From Pseudoalteromonas byunsanensis (lineage in GTDB: Bacteria; Pseudomonadota; Gammaproteobacteria; Enterobacterales; Alteromonadaceae): a stretch of 64,000 nt of DNA. Below are positions 10,237 through 19,411 of the stretch, one piece after another; positions within the stretch are counted from its first letter, which is position 1; each line of letters begins with the position of its first letter. Below the pieces are notes generated by a model. It had not been told where the DNA came from, searched no databases, and was given only the letters and a program-made list of their open reading frames with translations. Location of the stretch: contig NZ_MNAN01000026.1 of the NCBI RefSeq assembly GCF_001854475.1, forward strand, positions 310,001-374,000, given 5' to 3'. The translations under genes were made by a program, and so were the position numbers.

Positions 10237-10262
10237 AAGGCCGCCTAGTGCGGCCTTTTTTA
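10237..10262 (+). terminator. gltA intrinsic terminator
   Basis: 8-bp stem AAGGCCGC/GCGGCCTT (10237-10244 and 10250-10257) with loop CTAGT, followed by T residues, 18 bases after the gltA stop. Confidence 0.85.
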
Positions 10263-10291
10263 TTGGCATTAATGTAAAATCTCATTAAAAT
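10263..10291 (+). promoter_or_regulatory. Candidate csdA promoter
   Basis: TTGGCA (10263-10268), 17-base spacer, TAAAAT (10286-10291), directly after the gltA terminator and about 30 bases before the csdA ATG. A good sigma70 match at a functionally sensible place. Confidence 0.6.
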
Positions 10292-10320
10292 CGCCGCTCG
10301 ATTTAGCTAAGGACCTTTGC

Positions 10321-11538
10321 ATGAGTGATATCACACAGCTGAGAAAAGACTTCCCAACATTAAAGCAGACCATAGAAGGTCATCCTTTAGTCTATTTAGA
10401 TTCGGGAGCCACCAGCCAAAAGCCCCAGGCCGTGATCGACGCAGTCAACCTGTTTTATACTAAAAACAACGCAAACGTACACCGTGGTTTACACACATTA
10501 AGTGAAGTAGCCACGACACAATACGAAAAGGTACGAGAAAAATTAGCTCGCTTTCTTGATGTTAATGCAATGGAGTGTGTATGGACCAGTGGTGCGACAC
10601 ACAGTATAAATCTGGTTGCTGCTGGTTTGACATCACAGCTTAGTACAGGCGACGTTATTTTGATCACTGCGCTTGAACATCACGCAAACATCGTGCCTTG
10701 GCAGCAATTAGCTGCACGTACAGGAGCAAAATTAGAGATAATTTCGGTTGATGAGCATGGTGTCATAAACTCTGATTTAGCATTAGCCGAAATTCAAAAG
10801 TCGAAACCTAAGGTATTCGCCTGCTCACATGCATCAAATACGCTTGGTAATATCCAAGACGTACAAGCTTTTGTCGCCAAAGCAAAGGAGTTAGGAGCAA
10901 TAACTTTGGTCGACGGCGCACAAGCGTTTTTGCATTTACGTCCAAACTTACGCCAGTTAGATTGTGACTTTTATGTACTGTCTGCACACAAAGCCCTCGG
11001 CCCGACAGGATTAGGAGTGCTATATGGTAAATACGAGTTGTTAAATGCGCTTCCTGTTTACCAAACTGGCGGAGAAATGATCGACACAGTAAGCTTTACT
11101 AAAACAACTTTTAGGCAAGCTCCCGCAAAATTTGAGCCGGGTACCCCTAACATTTCTGCGGTGCTGGGTTTCGGTGCAGCTCTGGACTACCTCAATGCCA
11201 TTAACTTTGATGCACTACACCAATACGAACAAGGTTTGTATCAGTACCTCATACAAAGGCTACAAAGTATTGACGGGATAAAAGTCTATGGAGATTTGAA
11301 AAATAACATTGGCACCGCCAGTTTTACTTATAAAAATGAACATCACTATGATTTGGCCATGCTACTTAATAGCTATGGTGTCGCCGTGCGCAGCGGCCAC
11401 CATTGCACACAGCCGTTAATGCAAACATTAAACTTAAACGGTACAATTCGCGTCAGTCTAGCGTTTTATAATAACCGTTGCGATGTAGATGCATTTATAA
11501 GCGCGCTCACTAATAGCATTGAGTTGATAGAAGGATAG
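10321..11538 (+). CDS. csdA: Group II cysteine desulfurase (CsdA/SufS family)
   Basis: PLP enzyme that releases sulfur from cysteine as a persulfide and hands it to the SufE-like partner. 405 residues (E. coli CsdA 401). Visible: PLP-binding region ALEHHANIVPWQ, Schiff-base lysine in LSAHKALGPTG, FEPGTPN, and the catalytic Cys in RSGHHCTQPLM (C362). The immediately following csdE-like gene and the nearby tcdA favour CsdA over SufS, because no suf genes are present. AAGGA lies upstream of the ATG. The sulfur may feed CsdE/TcdA or Fe-S work, as in the CSD system. Confidence 0.93.
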   Translation: MSDITQLRKDFPTLKQTIEGHPLVYLDSGATSQKPQAVIDAVNLFYTKNNANVHRGLHTLSEVATTQYEKVREKLARFLDVNAMECVWTSGATHSINLVAAGLTSQLSTGDVILITALEHHANIVPWQQLAARTGAKLEIISVDEHGVINSDLALAEIQKSKPKVFACSHASNTLGNIQDVQAFVAKAKELGAITLVDGAQAFLHLRPNLRQLDCDFYVLSAHKALGPTGLGVLYGKYELLNALPVYQTGGEMIDTVSFTKTTFRQAPAKFEPGTPNISAVLGFGAALDYLNAINFDALHQYEQGLYQYLIQRLQSIDGIKVYGDLKNNIGTASFTYKNEHHYDLAMLLNSYGVAVRSGHHCTQPLMQTLNLNGTIRVSLAFYNNRCDVDAFISALTNSIELIEG

Positions 11539-11543
11539 TATTT

Positions 11544-11951
11544 GTGACGTATCAAGAGATCTATACCAAACTAGAGAAATCCCCAAGCTGGCAGCACAGC
11601 TACCGAGAGATCATGCTATTAGGCAAGCAATTACCAGCGTTACCTGAACCTTTAAAAACCGAACAAGCCCGTGTAAAGGGGTGTGAAAGCACTGTGTGGC
11701 TGCATATCGATTTAGATGAGCAACAGCAACACTTGTTATTAGTTGGAGACTCTGACACGCGTATCGTTAAAGGGTTACTATCAATTGTGCTGGCGCTTTA
11801 TAATGGCAAAACGCCTATGCAGGCCCTCGAAATAAATGCCTACAAGGAGTTTGAAAAACTCGGCCTGATCAAACACCTTAGCCCATCAAGAGGGAATGGC
11901 ATTAAAGCTATTGTTGATACTATTCAACAACAAGTGAGTCAGTGGGCTTAA
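11544..11951 (+). CDS. csdE: SufE-like sulfur acceptor CsdE
   Basis: Accepts persulfide sulfur from CsdA. 135 residues of the SufE/CsdE fold with the acceptor cysteine in VKGCESTVWL (C47) and the typical GLLSIVLALYNGKTP segment. The start is GTG at 11544, five bases after the csdA stop; its AAGGA lies inside the csdA 3' end, implying translational coupling. Two small stem-loops follow the stop (11941-11960 with a bulge, 11965-11982 perfect 7 bp) but neither has a T-tract, so termination here is uncertain. Confidence 0.93.
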   Translation: MTYQEIYTKLEKSPSWQHSYREIMLLGKQLPALPEPLKTEQARVKGCESTVWLHIDLDEQQQHLLLVGDSDTRIVKGLLSIVLALYNGKTPMQALEINAYKEFEKLGLIKHLSPSRGNGIKAIVDTIQQQVSQWA

Positions 11952-11964
11952 AGCCCCACTCATA

Positions 11965-11982
11965 GGCAGACAATAGTCTGCC
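11965..11982 (+). terminator. Stem-loop after csdE (weak or Rho-assisted terminator)
   Basis: Perfect 7-bp stem GGCAGAC/GTCTGCC with loop AATA, 13 bases after the csdE stop. There is no following T-tract, so intrinsic termination is doubtful. Confidence 0.35.
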
Positions 11983-12098
11983 ACTAAAACTGAGCCTGAA
12001 CGCTTCATTTCTAATTTAGTACACGATAATTTATTCATACTTTGGAACTAATGATCACATAAGATAGTTGTTTGATATGACATTAAAAAGGAGTTTTA

Positions 12099-12529
12099 AT
12101 GAGAAAATTAGTTTACCCCTCTTAGTTATTTTACCTTTCTTAAGTTATGCCTCAACGGACAAACTAAATGGAAAGTGGAAATGCAGTCAAAGTTATGTTG
12201 TCGTAATACCAATTTAAATACGACAAACACCAAAAAACAATGCATCAGGGCGGTTAACTTAAAGCTCTTCTCCTAAAGCGACATCTAGCTTCAGCTATAC
12301 CGTGACCGGTGAGGTACCTATTCTAGGTGACGCTTCTATAATCACTCAGCCAACAAACATTAAAGCACACAAGCAAAAAGATGAGTTAGGTATTGTAACT
12401 CCTGAGTCTTTAGCAGATTTCATGAGCAATAAAGAGCCATCTGAAATGGCATTCGAATTTACGGATAGCAACCACTTAAAAATTGAATTTGGCACAGGTA
12501 AAACTTCGTCGTGTACGCGAATTGAGTAA
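12099..12529 (+). pseudogene. Decayed small secreted protein gene
   Basis: AAGGAG precedes ATG at 12099, giving MRKLVYPS then a stop. A shift at about 12117-12121 restores a signal-peptide-like reading (LLVILPFLSYAS then TDKLNGKWKCSQSY), which meets TAA at 12215 and again at 12260. The same frame then runs open from 12263 through TSSFSYTVTGEVPILGDASI to KTSSCTRIE and a stop at 12527. One frameshift plus two in-frame stops therefore separate a plausible start, signal sequence and C-terminus. The stretch about 12205-12262 reads unlike the rest and may be an insertion. LNGKWKCS resembles the start of small lipocalin-like or exported proteins, but no family is recognised. Confidence 0.7.
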
Positions 12530-12578
12530 CAACAAATGTCTGCACTAAAGATAACAAGTAGTACAAGCGCTTAGTTTT

Positions 12579-13382
12579 TTACTGGGCGCTTGCTTGCTTA
12601 GTTTTCTTATCTAAATATTTACGAATAGCTTTTGATGCTGCAAAAAAGCCAAATGTGCCAGTAACCATAGTGGCAGAGCCAAACCCTGTGGCGCAGTCCA
12701 TATTTTTGCTTCCATCCGCCTGTTGCTTTGCCATACACACCTCACCCGCTTCAGTTGGGTAGACCAACTGTTCCGTCGAATACACACAATCGACCCCAAA
12801 CTTGCGCTTTGGATTGGTTGAATAGTTGTAATTCTTCCTAAGCAAGTATCTAACTTTTGCCAATAAAGGGTCTTGGGTAGTCTTAGCAACATCGCCAAAT
12901 TGGATCTGACTTGGATCTGTTTGCCCACCAGCACCGCCTGTGGTGATGACAGGGATCTTACGACGTTTACAGTGAGCTATGAGTGCAGCTTTTTCTTTTA
13001 CAGCATCAATACAGTCGACAACGTAATCGAAGTCAACTATGTGCTCAGCAATGTTATCCAACGTGATAAAATCATCCACTAATGATACCTCACAGGCTGG
13101 ATTGATTTGCTTGAGGCGCTTAGCCATTGCTTCAATCTTTTGCTCACCTATCGTAGCTGATAATGCGTGAATTTGACGGTTGACATTGGTCACACAAATA
13201 TCATCAAGGTCAACTAAACAAATTTTACCAACGCCCGTTCGCGCTAACGCTTCAGCTACCCAGCTACCTACACCACCAATACCGACAACACAAAAATTTG
13301 CTTCTGCCAGCCACTTACACTGTTGCTGTCCGTATAAACGTTGGATACCACCAAAACGCAACTGGGTTTGTTGATCAGTCAT
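12579..13382 (-). CDS. tcdA: tRNA threonylcarbamoyladenosine dehydratase (TcdA/CsdL)
   Basis: E1-like ATP-dependent enzyme that cyclises t6A37 of tRNAs to ct6A. 267 residues (E. coli 268). The Rossmann nucleotide loop GIGGVGSWVAEALARTG (about residues 34-50), LVDLDDICVTNVNRQ and the DCIDAVKEKAALI region are the UBA/ThiF hallmarks. In E. coli csdA-csdE-csdL are neighbours and CsdA/E sulfur is linked to TcdA; here tcdA converges on csdA-csdE across a dead gene. The ATG at 13382 lies one base after the stop of the preceding pseudouridine synthase, so those two form an operon. Confidence 0.95.
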   Translation of the reverse strand: MTDQQTQLRFGGIQRLYGQQQCKWLAEANFCVVGIGGVGSWVAEALARTGVGKICLVDLDDICVTNVNRQIHALSATIGEQKIEAMAKRLKQINPACEVSLVDDFITLDNIAEHIVDFDYVVDCIDAVKEKAALIAHCKRRKIPVITTGGAGGQTDPSQIQFGDVAKTTQDPLLAKVRYLLRKNYNYSTNPKRKFGVDCVYSTEQLVYPTEAGEVCMAKQQADGSKNMDCATGFGSATMVTGTFGFFAASKAIRKYLDKKTKQASAQ

Positions 13383-13383
13383 A

Positions 13384-14049
13384 CTACCACTCTAACTGCC
13401 AAGGGTTTTGCCATTTGGCAAAATCCACATGATTAATTAATTTTGAAAATAGCCCTACGGGTTGAGGCATCGCAACATAGGTTTTGTTCTGGCCTTGCCA
13501 GTTAAAACGCAAGGCATAGGCATGTAAATACACCCTGTCACTGACTACACCACCATAAAGCTCATCACCCAATATGGGTGCCGACAAGCTCTTTAATGCC
13601 ACTCTGAGCTGATGTGTTTTACCTGTAAACGGCTTCAAAATACAAGCCCTTAAACCACTTTCTACACTCATGCTGTAAAAACGTGTGATTGCAGGGTTCT
13701 CGGAAGATTTTAGCAACTTATATGCACCACGCCTGGCTTTGCTCATATCGCCTTTGATCCAGCCTTGTTTTTTCTTCGGTTTATCTGTCACTAAAGCTAG
13801 ATAGGCCTTATCAATCGCCCTATTTGCAAATAGCTCACTGAGTTTATTTGCACTGGCGCTGGTTTTGGCAAGGATCAGCAACCCAGATGTGACTTTATCC
13901 AAACGATGAACAGCATATAGCTTGATGCCAAGCTGCTGTTCAAGTTGAACCACAAAGCCAATACCACTTTCACTGTGAAAGCTAATACCCGCAGACTTGA
14001 TGGCAATAACATAGTCAGGTTCATTCACTAATACTTGGATCTCAGGCAT
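13384..14049 (-). CDS. RluA-family pseudouridine synthase
   Basis: Isomerises uridine to pseudouridine in rRNA or tRNA. 221 residues, the short RluA type without an S4 domain. The catalytic motif HRLDKVTSG places the active Asp at residue 51; GKTHQLRVAL and LGDELYGG are conserved downstream motifs. Its target cannot be told from sequence: it is shorter than RluC/RluD and resembles the TIGR01621-type stand-alone RluA-like group of marine gammaproteobacteria. Co-transcribed with tcdA (gap one base), another RNA-modification gene. ATG at 14049. Confidence 0.88.
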   Translation of the reverse strand: MPEIQVLVNEPDYVIAIKSAGISFHSESGIGFVVQLEQQLGIKLYAVHRLDKVTSGLLILAKTSASANKLSELFANRAIDKAYLALVTDKPKKKQGWIKGDMSKARRGAYKLLKSSENPAITRFYSMSVESGLRACILKPFTGKTHQLRVALKSLSAPILGDELYGGVVSDRVYLHAYALRFNWQGQNKTYVAMPQPVGLFSKLINHVDFAKWQNPWQLEW

Positions 14050-14094
14050 GGCTATATAACCAGTTGAGAAAACGATATTTTGAAAAGCAGATAA

Positions 14095-14292
14095 TTATGA
14101 ATGCCACTTTTCCACTTCATCTAAACTGAGCTCTCGAGCTTCGTTTTCAAGCAACACAGGAATGTCATCACGAATTGGGTAAGCCAGTTTCGCCGCAGTG
14201 CTGATAAGTTCACTATTTTCTTTATCATACTGAAGCTTTCCCTTACAAACTGGGCACGCAAGTATCTCTAAAAGTTTTCTGTCAAACGCCAT
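14095..14292 (-). CDS. ycaR: Trm112-like UPF0434 protein (YcaR)
   Basis: Small 65-residue protein [20 protein letters not shown] with a single CPVC pair (C13, C16) and the [13 protein letters not shown] motif of the Trm112p/YcaR family. Its molecular role in bacteria is unsettled; eukaryotic Trm112 activates methyltransferases. It overlaps the lpxK 3' end by 11 bases, an arrangement conserved in enterobacteria (msbA-lpxK-ycaR), suggesting co-expression with lipid A genes. Confidence 0.9.
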   Translation of the reverse strand: MAFDRKLLEILACPVCKGKLQYDKENSELISTAAKLAYPIRDDIPVLLENEARELSLDEVEKWHS

Positions 14293-15256
14293 GATAAATC
14301 TCTTTTTGTAGTAGAAGTTGTTTCAATCTTGATTGCAAAGCTTCACTAGGCTTAGCATCAACCCTTAAATAGTACCAATTGTCTTTGCAAAATGCCTGAC
14401 ATTTAACCGCATCTTTCTCGGTCATAAAAATCGTACTGTCGGAGTATTTATGAAAGTCATCCGAACTATATGCGTGATGATCCCTAAAGTGTATACACTT
14501 TTGTAGCTCAATACCGTGCTCTTTTAGACTTAACTCAAAGCGTTGCGGATTACCTATCGCACTTACAGCCACCCCGCTATTATGGTAATTCGGGCAACTT
14601 TTATTAGTTTTCACTGAAAATATGCCCGAGCTGTGTAACTGATAGTTAATTGTAGCGCGCCCGCCATTTTCAATGACAAGATCAACTTCTGATAGGCGAG
14701 ACGGTAATTCTCGTAATGGACCTGCAGGAAGCAAACAACCATTCCCAAAACGACGTTCAGCATCAACAATACATAATTCCAAATCCCGATGCATTTTATA
14801 ATGCTGCAAACCGTCATCCGAAACTATAACGTCTACATCACAGTTTTGTTTAATGTAGTCACAACTGGCTTGTCGGTTTGCGCCAATCACAACAGGGCAA
14901 TTTAACCGAGAAGCAAGCAGAAATGGTTCATCGCCCGCCTCCTCCACTGAACTAGTTTGGTCAACTAAATATGGGTAGTAAGGCGCATTTGAGCCATAAC
15001 CACGACTGATCACCGCAACTTTTAAACCTAGTTGCTGTAGATAAGGCACCAGCCACAACACAAATGGGGTTTTTCCATTGCCACCAATACCTATGTTACC
15101 AACGATGATGACAGGAACGTGTGCCTTAAATGCCTTACTGTAGCCAGACTTGAAGCACCAACGACGAGATGTGCTAATAAGCCAAAACAGCGAACTCAAC
15201 GGCAACAATAAATAGGTAAGTAGGCTTTTTGGTCTATACCAACTACGCTCAATCAC
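14282..15256 (-). CDS. lpxK: Tetraacyldisaccharide 4'-kinase
   Basis: Phosphorylates the lipid A disaccharide precursor at the 4' position on the cytoplasmic face of the inner membrane. An N-terminal hydrophobic helix ([16 protein letters not shown]) precedes the P-loop [19 protein letters not shown] and [14 protein letters not shown] are conserved. The start is ambiguous among TTG 15268 (overlapping the msbA stop as TTGA), GTG 15262 and GTG 15256. The last is chosen because MIERSWYRP aligns with E. coli MIEKIWSGES; this gives 324 residues (E. coli 328). Operon with msbA upstream and ycaR downstream. Confidence 0.93.
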   Translation of the reverse strand: MIERSWYRPKSLLTYLLLPLSSLFWLISTSRRWCFKSGYSKAFKAHVPVIIVGNIGIGGNGKTPFVLWLVPYLQQLGLKVAVISRGYGSNAPYYPYLVDQTSSVEEAGDEPFLLASRLNCPVVIGANRQASCDYIKQNCDVDVIVSDDGLQHYKMHRDLELCIVDAERRFGNGCLLPAGPLRELPSRLSEVDLVIENGGRATINYQLHSSGIFSVKTNKSCPNYHNSGVAVSAIGNPQRFELSLKEHGIELQKCIHFRDHHAYSSDDFHKYSDSTIFMTEKDAVKCQAFCKDNWYYLRVDAKPSEALQSRLKQLLLQKEIYHGV

Positions 15257-15264
15257 GTTCACAC

Positions 15265-17001
15265 TCAAGCCCCATGCTGCATTTTACAAAGTGCCGCATA
15301 AATGCCTTGTGATGCTAGCAACTGCTGATGTGTACCCTGCTCAACTATCTGGCCTTGCTCAAGTACGTAAATACGATCTGATTTTTCTATTGTCGACAGA
15401 CGGTGAGCAATTACGATTGAAGTTTTATCGGCCATTAGAGAATCCAAAGCATCTTGAATAAGACGTTCAGACTCAGTATCTAATGCTGATGTTGCCTCAT
15501 CTAAAATAAGGATCGGTGCATTTTTCACAATCGCACGAGCGATAGCAATGCGCTGGCGCTGTCCACCTGAGAGCATAACACCATTTTCACCAACTAAAGT
15601 ATTTAATCCATCAGGTAAGGACTCCACAAACTCCCAAACATGCGCCTGTTTTGCAACTTCAATTAGTTGTTGTTCAGACAAAGGGCTATCCAGACCATAA
15701 GTGATGTTGTTGGCTATGGTGTCGTTAAATAACACTACCTGTTGAGACACAACGGAAAACTGGCGACGTAGCTCTTTAAGTTTATAGTCCTGAATTGGCG
15801 TACCATCGAGTAATATTTTTCCAATTTCTATGTCATAGAATCTTGGTAATAAATTCGACAATGTAGATTTACCCGAACCAGAACGCCCAACCAAGGCAAC
15901 TCTCTCCCCTGGCTTAATGTGCAAAGATAAATTTCTGATAACGGGCTCTTGTTTGGTTGGGTAACAAAAGGTAACGCCCTCTACCTCAATTTCACCTGAG
16001 CATGATGGTAACTCTAATATGCCAGTATCGTTTTCAAGCGGTGTATCTAAGATTTCAAATATACTTTGTGCAGCTGCTATGCCACGCTGTAATTCGCCGT
16101 TAACGTTTGCCAACTGTTTAAGCGGCCTCAACATCATCATCATTGATGACAGTAACGCCACAAATGTACCAGAGGTAATCGTATCAATCATGGATGGCAT
16201 AGCAATGATCGCTAGGATCAATGCCATTGCGCTGGCTGCTAAAATTTGGATAACAGAAACACTCAGCGCTCTGGTGGCATCCATTTTTACTCTTTGCTGG
16301 CGATTATGATTGTTAACCTGTGCAAAGCGTCCAATTTCTTTATCTTGGCCTTCAAAACCATGGATCACTTTATGCCCTGCAAGCATTTGTTCAGAGCCAC
16401 GAGTTACCTCACCCATTGCGTCTTGAATATTTTTAGAGATCTTACGAAAACGCTTTGAGACGATATTAACAATGAGCGCAACAACAGGAATAATGACTAA
16501 GAAAATAGATGACAACTGCCAGCTAGCATCAAACATAACCACAAGTAAAAAGACTACAAATGCCCCTTCTCTGATCATCACTTGTAATGCTCGGGTTATC
16601 GCTTGTTGAACCTGTTCTGTGTCAAAAGTTATTTTTGAAATCATGTCGCCATTGGAGTGTTGATCATGAAATGACACAGGTAAAAATAACATATGCTCGA
16701 ACAGCTGCTGTCTAAGTTTACGCACCACCTGTGAACCAACATAGCTTAAACAGTATGAAGCCATATAGTTGAAAACACCTCGCCCAAGCACCAAAGCGAT
16801 AACAATTAAAGGTGCCCATGTAAGAACGTCCGTATTGCGCTGTGTCAAGCCTTCATCAATAAACGGCTGCATCAATTTGATAAACAGAGCATCCATAGCT
16901 GCGTATCCCAACATACCTACGATGGAAAATATCGCGACCATTTTGTAATCAAAGGTATACTTAAGTAGCCGTTTGTAGATCTGTTTGGCACTTTGCTGCA
17001 T
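15265..17001 (-). CDS. msbA: Lipid A export ABC transporter MsbA
   Basis: Homodimeric flippase moving lipid A core across the inner membrane. The N-terminal half has six transmembrane helices; the C-terminal nucleotide-binding domain shows Walker A GRSGSGKSTL, signature LSGGQRQR, Walker B ILILDEATSALD and the switch His in IAHRLST. The start chosen is ATG at 17001 (578 residues; E. coli 582) with an AGAGAG site upstream. A GTG 15 codons earlier lies between the -35 and -10 of the likely promoter and is rejected. Confidence 0.96.
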   Translation of the reverse strand: MQQSAKQIYKRLLKYTFDYKMVAIFSIVGMLGYAAMDALFIKLMQPFIDEGLTQRNTDVLTWAPLIVIALVLGRGVFNYMASYCLSYVGSQVVRKLRQQLFEHMLFLPVSFHDQHSNGDMISKITFDTEQVQQAITRALQVMIREGAFVVFLLVVMFDASWQLSSIFLVIIPVVALIVNIVSKRFRKISKNIQDAMGEVTRGSEQMLAGHKVIHGFEGQDKEIGRFAQVNNHNRQQRVKMDATRALSVSVIQILAASAMALILAIIAMPSMIDTITSGTFVALLSSMMMMLRPLKQLANVNGELQRGIAAAQSIFEILDTPLENDTGILELPSCSGEIEVEGVTFCYPTKQEPVIRNLSLHIKPGERVALVGRSGSGKSTLSNLLPRFYDIEIGKILLDGTPIQDYKLKELRRQFSVVSQQVVLFNDTIANNITYGLDSPLSEQQLIEVAKQAHVWEFVESLPDGLNTLVGENGVMLSGGQRQRIAIARAIVKNAPILILDEATSALDTESERLIQDALDSLMADKTSIVIAHRLSTIEKSDRIYVLEQGQIVEQGTHQQLLASQGIYAALCKMQHGA

Positions 17002-17031
17002 AAGAACTCTCTGCTTTAGAAAAACCCGTCT

Positions 17032-17059
17032 ATTGTACTTGTGCACCGTACAAAAACAA
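17032..17059 (-). promoter_or_regulatory. Candidate msbA-lpxK promoter
   Basis: On the minus strand TTGTTT (17059-17054), 16-base spacer, TACAAT (17037-17032), about 30 bases upstream of the msbA ATG. Confidence 0.5.
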
Positions 17060-17146
17060 AATGGTATGTGGCCAAAATCAATTGTTTAACTTCAAAAGCG
17101 TCGTCTTATCTCCACTTTGGTCAACATTCATTCGATTTACAATGCG

Positions 17147-19411
17147 TTATAAAAACCAATACCGGGGCATTTTTCTCGCTGATTCTATGTCCATGCGCGA
17201 ATCGCTAATCTTAATTCGAATATGTCCCTCGTAAGCAGTATCAAACAATTCAGTGTTTTGCTCTTTGTAGCGCTGAACGACTGAATCATGAGGAAGGTTC
17301 CACATTGAATAGAAGCTCCGAGAAATAATCGCGACTTTTGGTGTAACCGCTTGTAAAAAAGCCTGACCTGATGAAGTTTTACTGCCGTGATGAGGGACGA
17401 GCAAAATATCACTGCGTAACTTTTTATCATATAACTCAACCAACCTACGCTCAGCCTCTTGCTCTATATCTCCCGCTAGCAGCAAAGAAAACTTTCCATC
17501 AGTTATTCTTACAACACAAGAGTTGTTGTTGTCACTGTTCATCACTTGCAATGGCCATAGCGACTCTACGGTCAGCTTCCCCATGGTTATTGACATAATA
17601 TTACAATGTGAGTCGGGGGCTGAATTATGAAACTTACCTAGCGGGGCATAGCCGCTATAGCTTAGAAGCTCTTTGAGACCACCAATGTGGTCTTGATCTG
17701 AGTGGCTCAAAATTACATGTGTCAAACGTAACTGATATTTTTGTAAATATGGTTGTACAACACGTTCAAACAAGGAGAAGCTATCAAAATATTTAGCGCC
17801 TAAATCATATAGTAACGTTTGCCCATTTTGCGACACCAAAATAGACGTACCATGGCCCACATCAAAAATGTCTATTTGCCAGCCAATATCTGGTTTTAGA
17901 TAGCTGTTCCCTACTGCTACAAGAATTGGTATAACCGCAAGCCAGCGCCACAATATAAAATGTACACCCAGCAACAGAGATAAATAAAAGACAACTACAA
18001 AGTGCCAATCAAATGGTATAGTTTCCAGCCAACCTGAATTTGCCAGTGTATCAGTGCATATCTCCAATACCCAGTTGACTGTATGATCAAAGAAGTTATA
18101 CCAGTGTGTGTTTAGATTAAAGTACAAAAATGCAAGCACAAGAAACAAAGCGGGCAGTAGCAGAAAAGTCAGCAGTGGGATAAAAATCAAATTAGTAAAT
18201 ACAGATCCAAGACTAACACCATAAAAATAAAAGCTACTTACTGGCGCTAGAATCACGCCTAGAACTAACTGCAAAACCAATAACCTGAGCAAGAAGTGAC
18301 TTGACTTTAAACGATTAGAGCTTGAATTTGCGATGGCGAAAATAACGTAAACTGCAATGAATGAAAAATAAAGCCCTGGGTTTAATAGCGCAAATGGATC
18401 GAACAACAGCACTGTACATAGAGCGAAAAGCAATGTTCGATAATTTACAACGCGCCATGCATACACATAAGCGGCCACCAGAACGGACAACATGATGAAT
18501 GCCCGAAATGCTGAAACACCAAAACCACTGAGAAACACATAAAAACCAGCGAAAAACAGACCGTTCAATGTGTGAAGAACATTAATGTTCCGTTTTTGTT
18601 CACTTGCTTTGAAACAAAAGCTTAGCGAAAAGGCTAGCAACTTACTAATGTAGAAAAATAGACCATATACGATCCCTACATGTAATCCGGATATGGCCAA
18701 CATGTGACTTAGCCCTAGACGCTGCATTATCTGCTTGTCTTCGTAATCTATACGAGATTTGTCTCCACTGAGTAAGGTGTAATAAAGCCATGATAATTTA
18801 AAATGCTCTACTCGTTGCCATAACCATTGCCGATACCCCCTCGTACTGTCTAATGACGTTGTTTTACTCACCACCAGTTTTGATAATTTCCCCTTAAACT
18901 GAACATGACGAGTAAACGCATACAACTCACTATTAAAGTTGTCGAAGTTTCTCCTACTTCTATATGGCTTTAATTTTGCTGATGCAGAAAAAAGTGCACC
19001 GATAGGTGGTGAACCGTGTGATGATGTTATGGAAACATTAGCTCTTATGGTGCGAAACCATGCAATTTGATTCCCTTCGAGTTGAGTTAACTGAACTTGA
19101 AAGTAGTCATGACCTAACTGTTTCTCTATCACTCCACTGACGCTAACTAGTTGAGAATTTGTTTCTTTTACATCAATTGGCTTATAAAATAAGCAATAAT
19201 GTACCTGAACTGAAAAAATAGCGAAAATAAACCCTAACAAAACTAGCCAAAACGGCTTAAAATAACGGGCAATGAGCACAAGAAACAAAACGCTGCAATA
19301 AAACTGCCATCGCTCGTAAAAAAATACGGTGAGCATGCAGCCAAATGTAAACCCATACCCCAAGAGAACTGAAGTATATGGTTGCACACTATGGCTAAAA
19401 AAACGATCCAA
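17147..19411 (-). CDS. comEC: DNA internalisation-related competence protein ComEC/Rec2
   Basis: Inner-membrane channel thought to carry single-stranded DNA into the cytoplasm during natural transformation. 754 residues: N-terminal hydrophobic DUF4131 region (about 10-150), the multi-helix competence domain (about 210-480, with GLSHMLAISGLHVG), and a C-terminal metallo-beta-lactamase-like domain with DVGHGTSILV, the metal-binding motif SHSDQDHIGG and LVPHHGS. The start is uncertain: TTG at 19411 has AGG nine bases upstream; GTG at 19387 is the alternative. The 5' end overlaps the divergent DUF2062 gene. Other competence genes are not in the window. Confidence 0.93.
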   Translation of the reverse strand: MDRFFSHSVQPYTSVLLGYGFTFGCMLTVFFYERWQFYCSVLFLVLIARYFKPFWLVLLGFIFAIFSVQVHYCLFYKPIDVKETNSQLVSVSGVIEKQLGHDYFQVQLTQLEGNQIAWFRTIRANVSITSSHGSPPIGALFSASAKLKPYRSRRNFDNFNSELYAFTRHVQFKGKLSKLVVSKTTSLDSTRGYRQWLWQRVEHFKLSWLYYTLLSGDKSRIDYEDKQIMQRLGLSHMLAISGLHVGIVYGLFFYISKLLAFSLSFCFKASEQKRNINVLHTLNGLFFAGFYVFLSGFGVSAFRAFIMLSVLVAAYVYAWRVVNYRTLLFALCTVLLFDPFALLNPGLYFSFIAVYVIFAIANSSSNRLKSSHFLLRLLVLQLVLGVILAPVSSFYFYGVSLGSVFTNLIFIPLLTFLLLPALFLVLAFLYFNLNTHWYNFFDHTVNWVLEICTDTLANSGWLETIPFDWHFVVVFYLSLLLGVHFILWRWLAVIPILVAVGNSYLKPDIGWQIDIFDVGHGTSILVSQNGQTLLYDLGAKYFDSFSLFERVVQPYLQKYQLRLTHVILSHSDQDHIGGLKELLSYSGYAPLGKFHNSAPDSHCNIMSITMGKLTVESLWPLQVMNSDNNNSCVVRITDGKFSLLLAGDIEQEAERRLVELYDKKLRSDILLVPHHGSKTSSGQAFLQAVTPKVAIISRSFYSMWNLPHDSVVQRYKEQNTELFDTAYEGHIRIKISDSRMDIESARKMPRYWFL

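Noticed and set aside
12564..12592. CAAGCGC/GCGCTTG stem at the end of tcdA as a terminator
   Set aside because: The stem overlaps the tcdA coding end, has a 15-base loop and lacks a proper U-tract on the minus strand.
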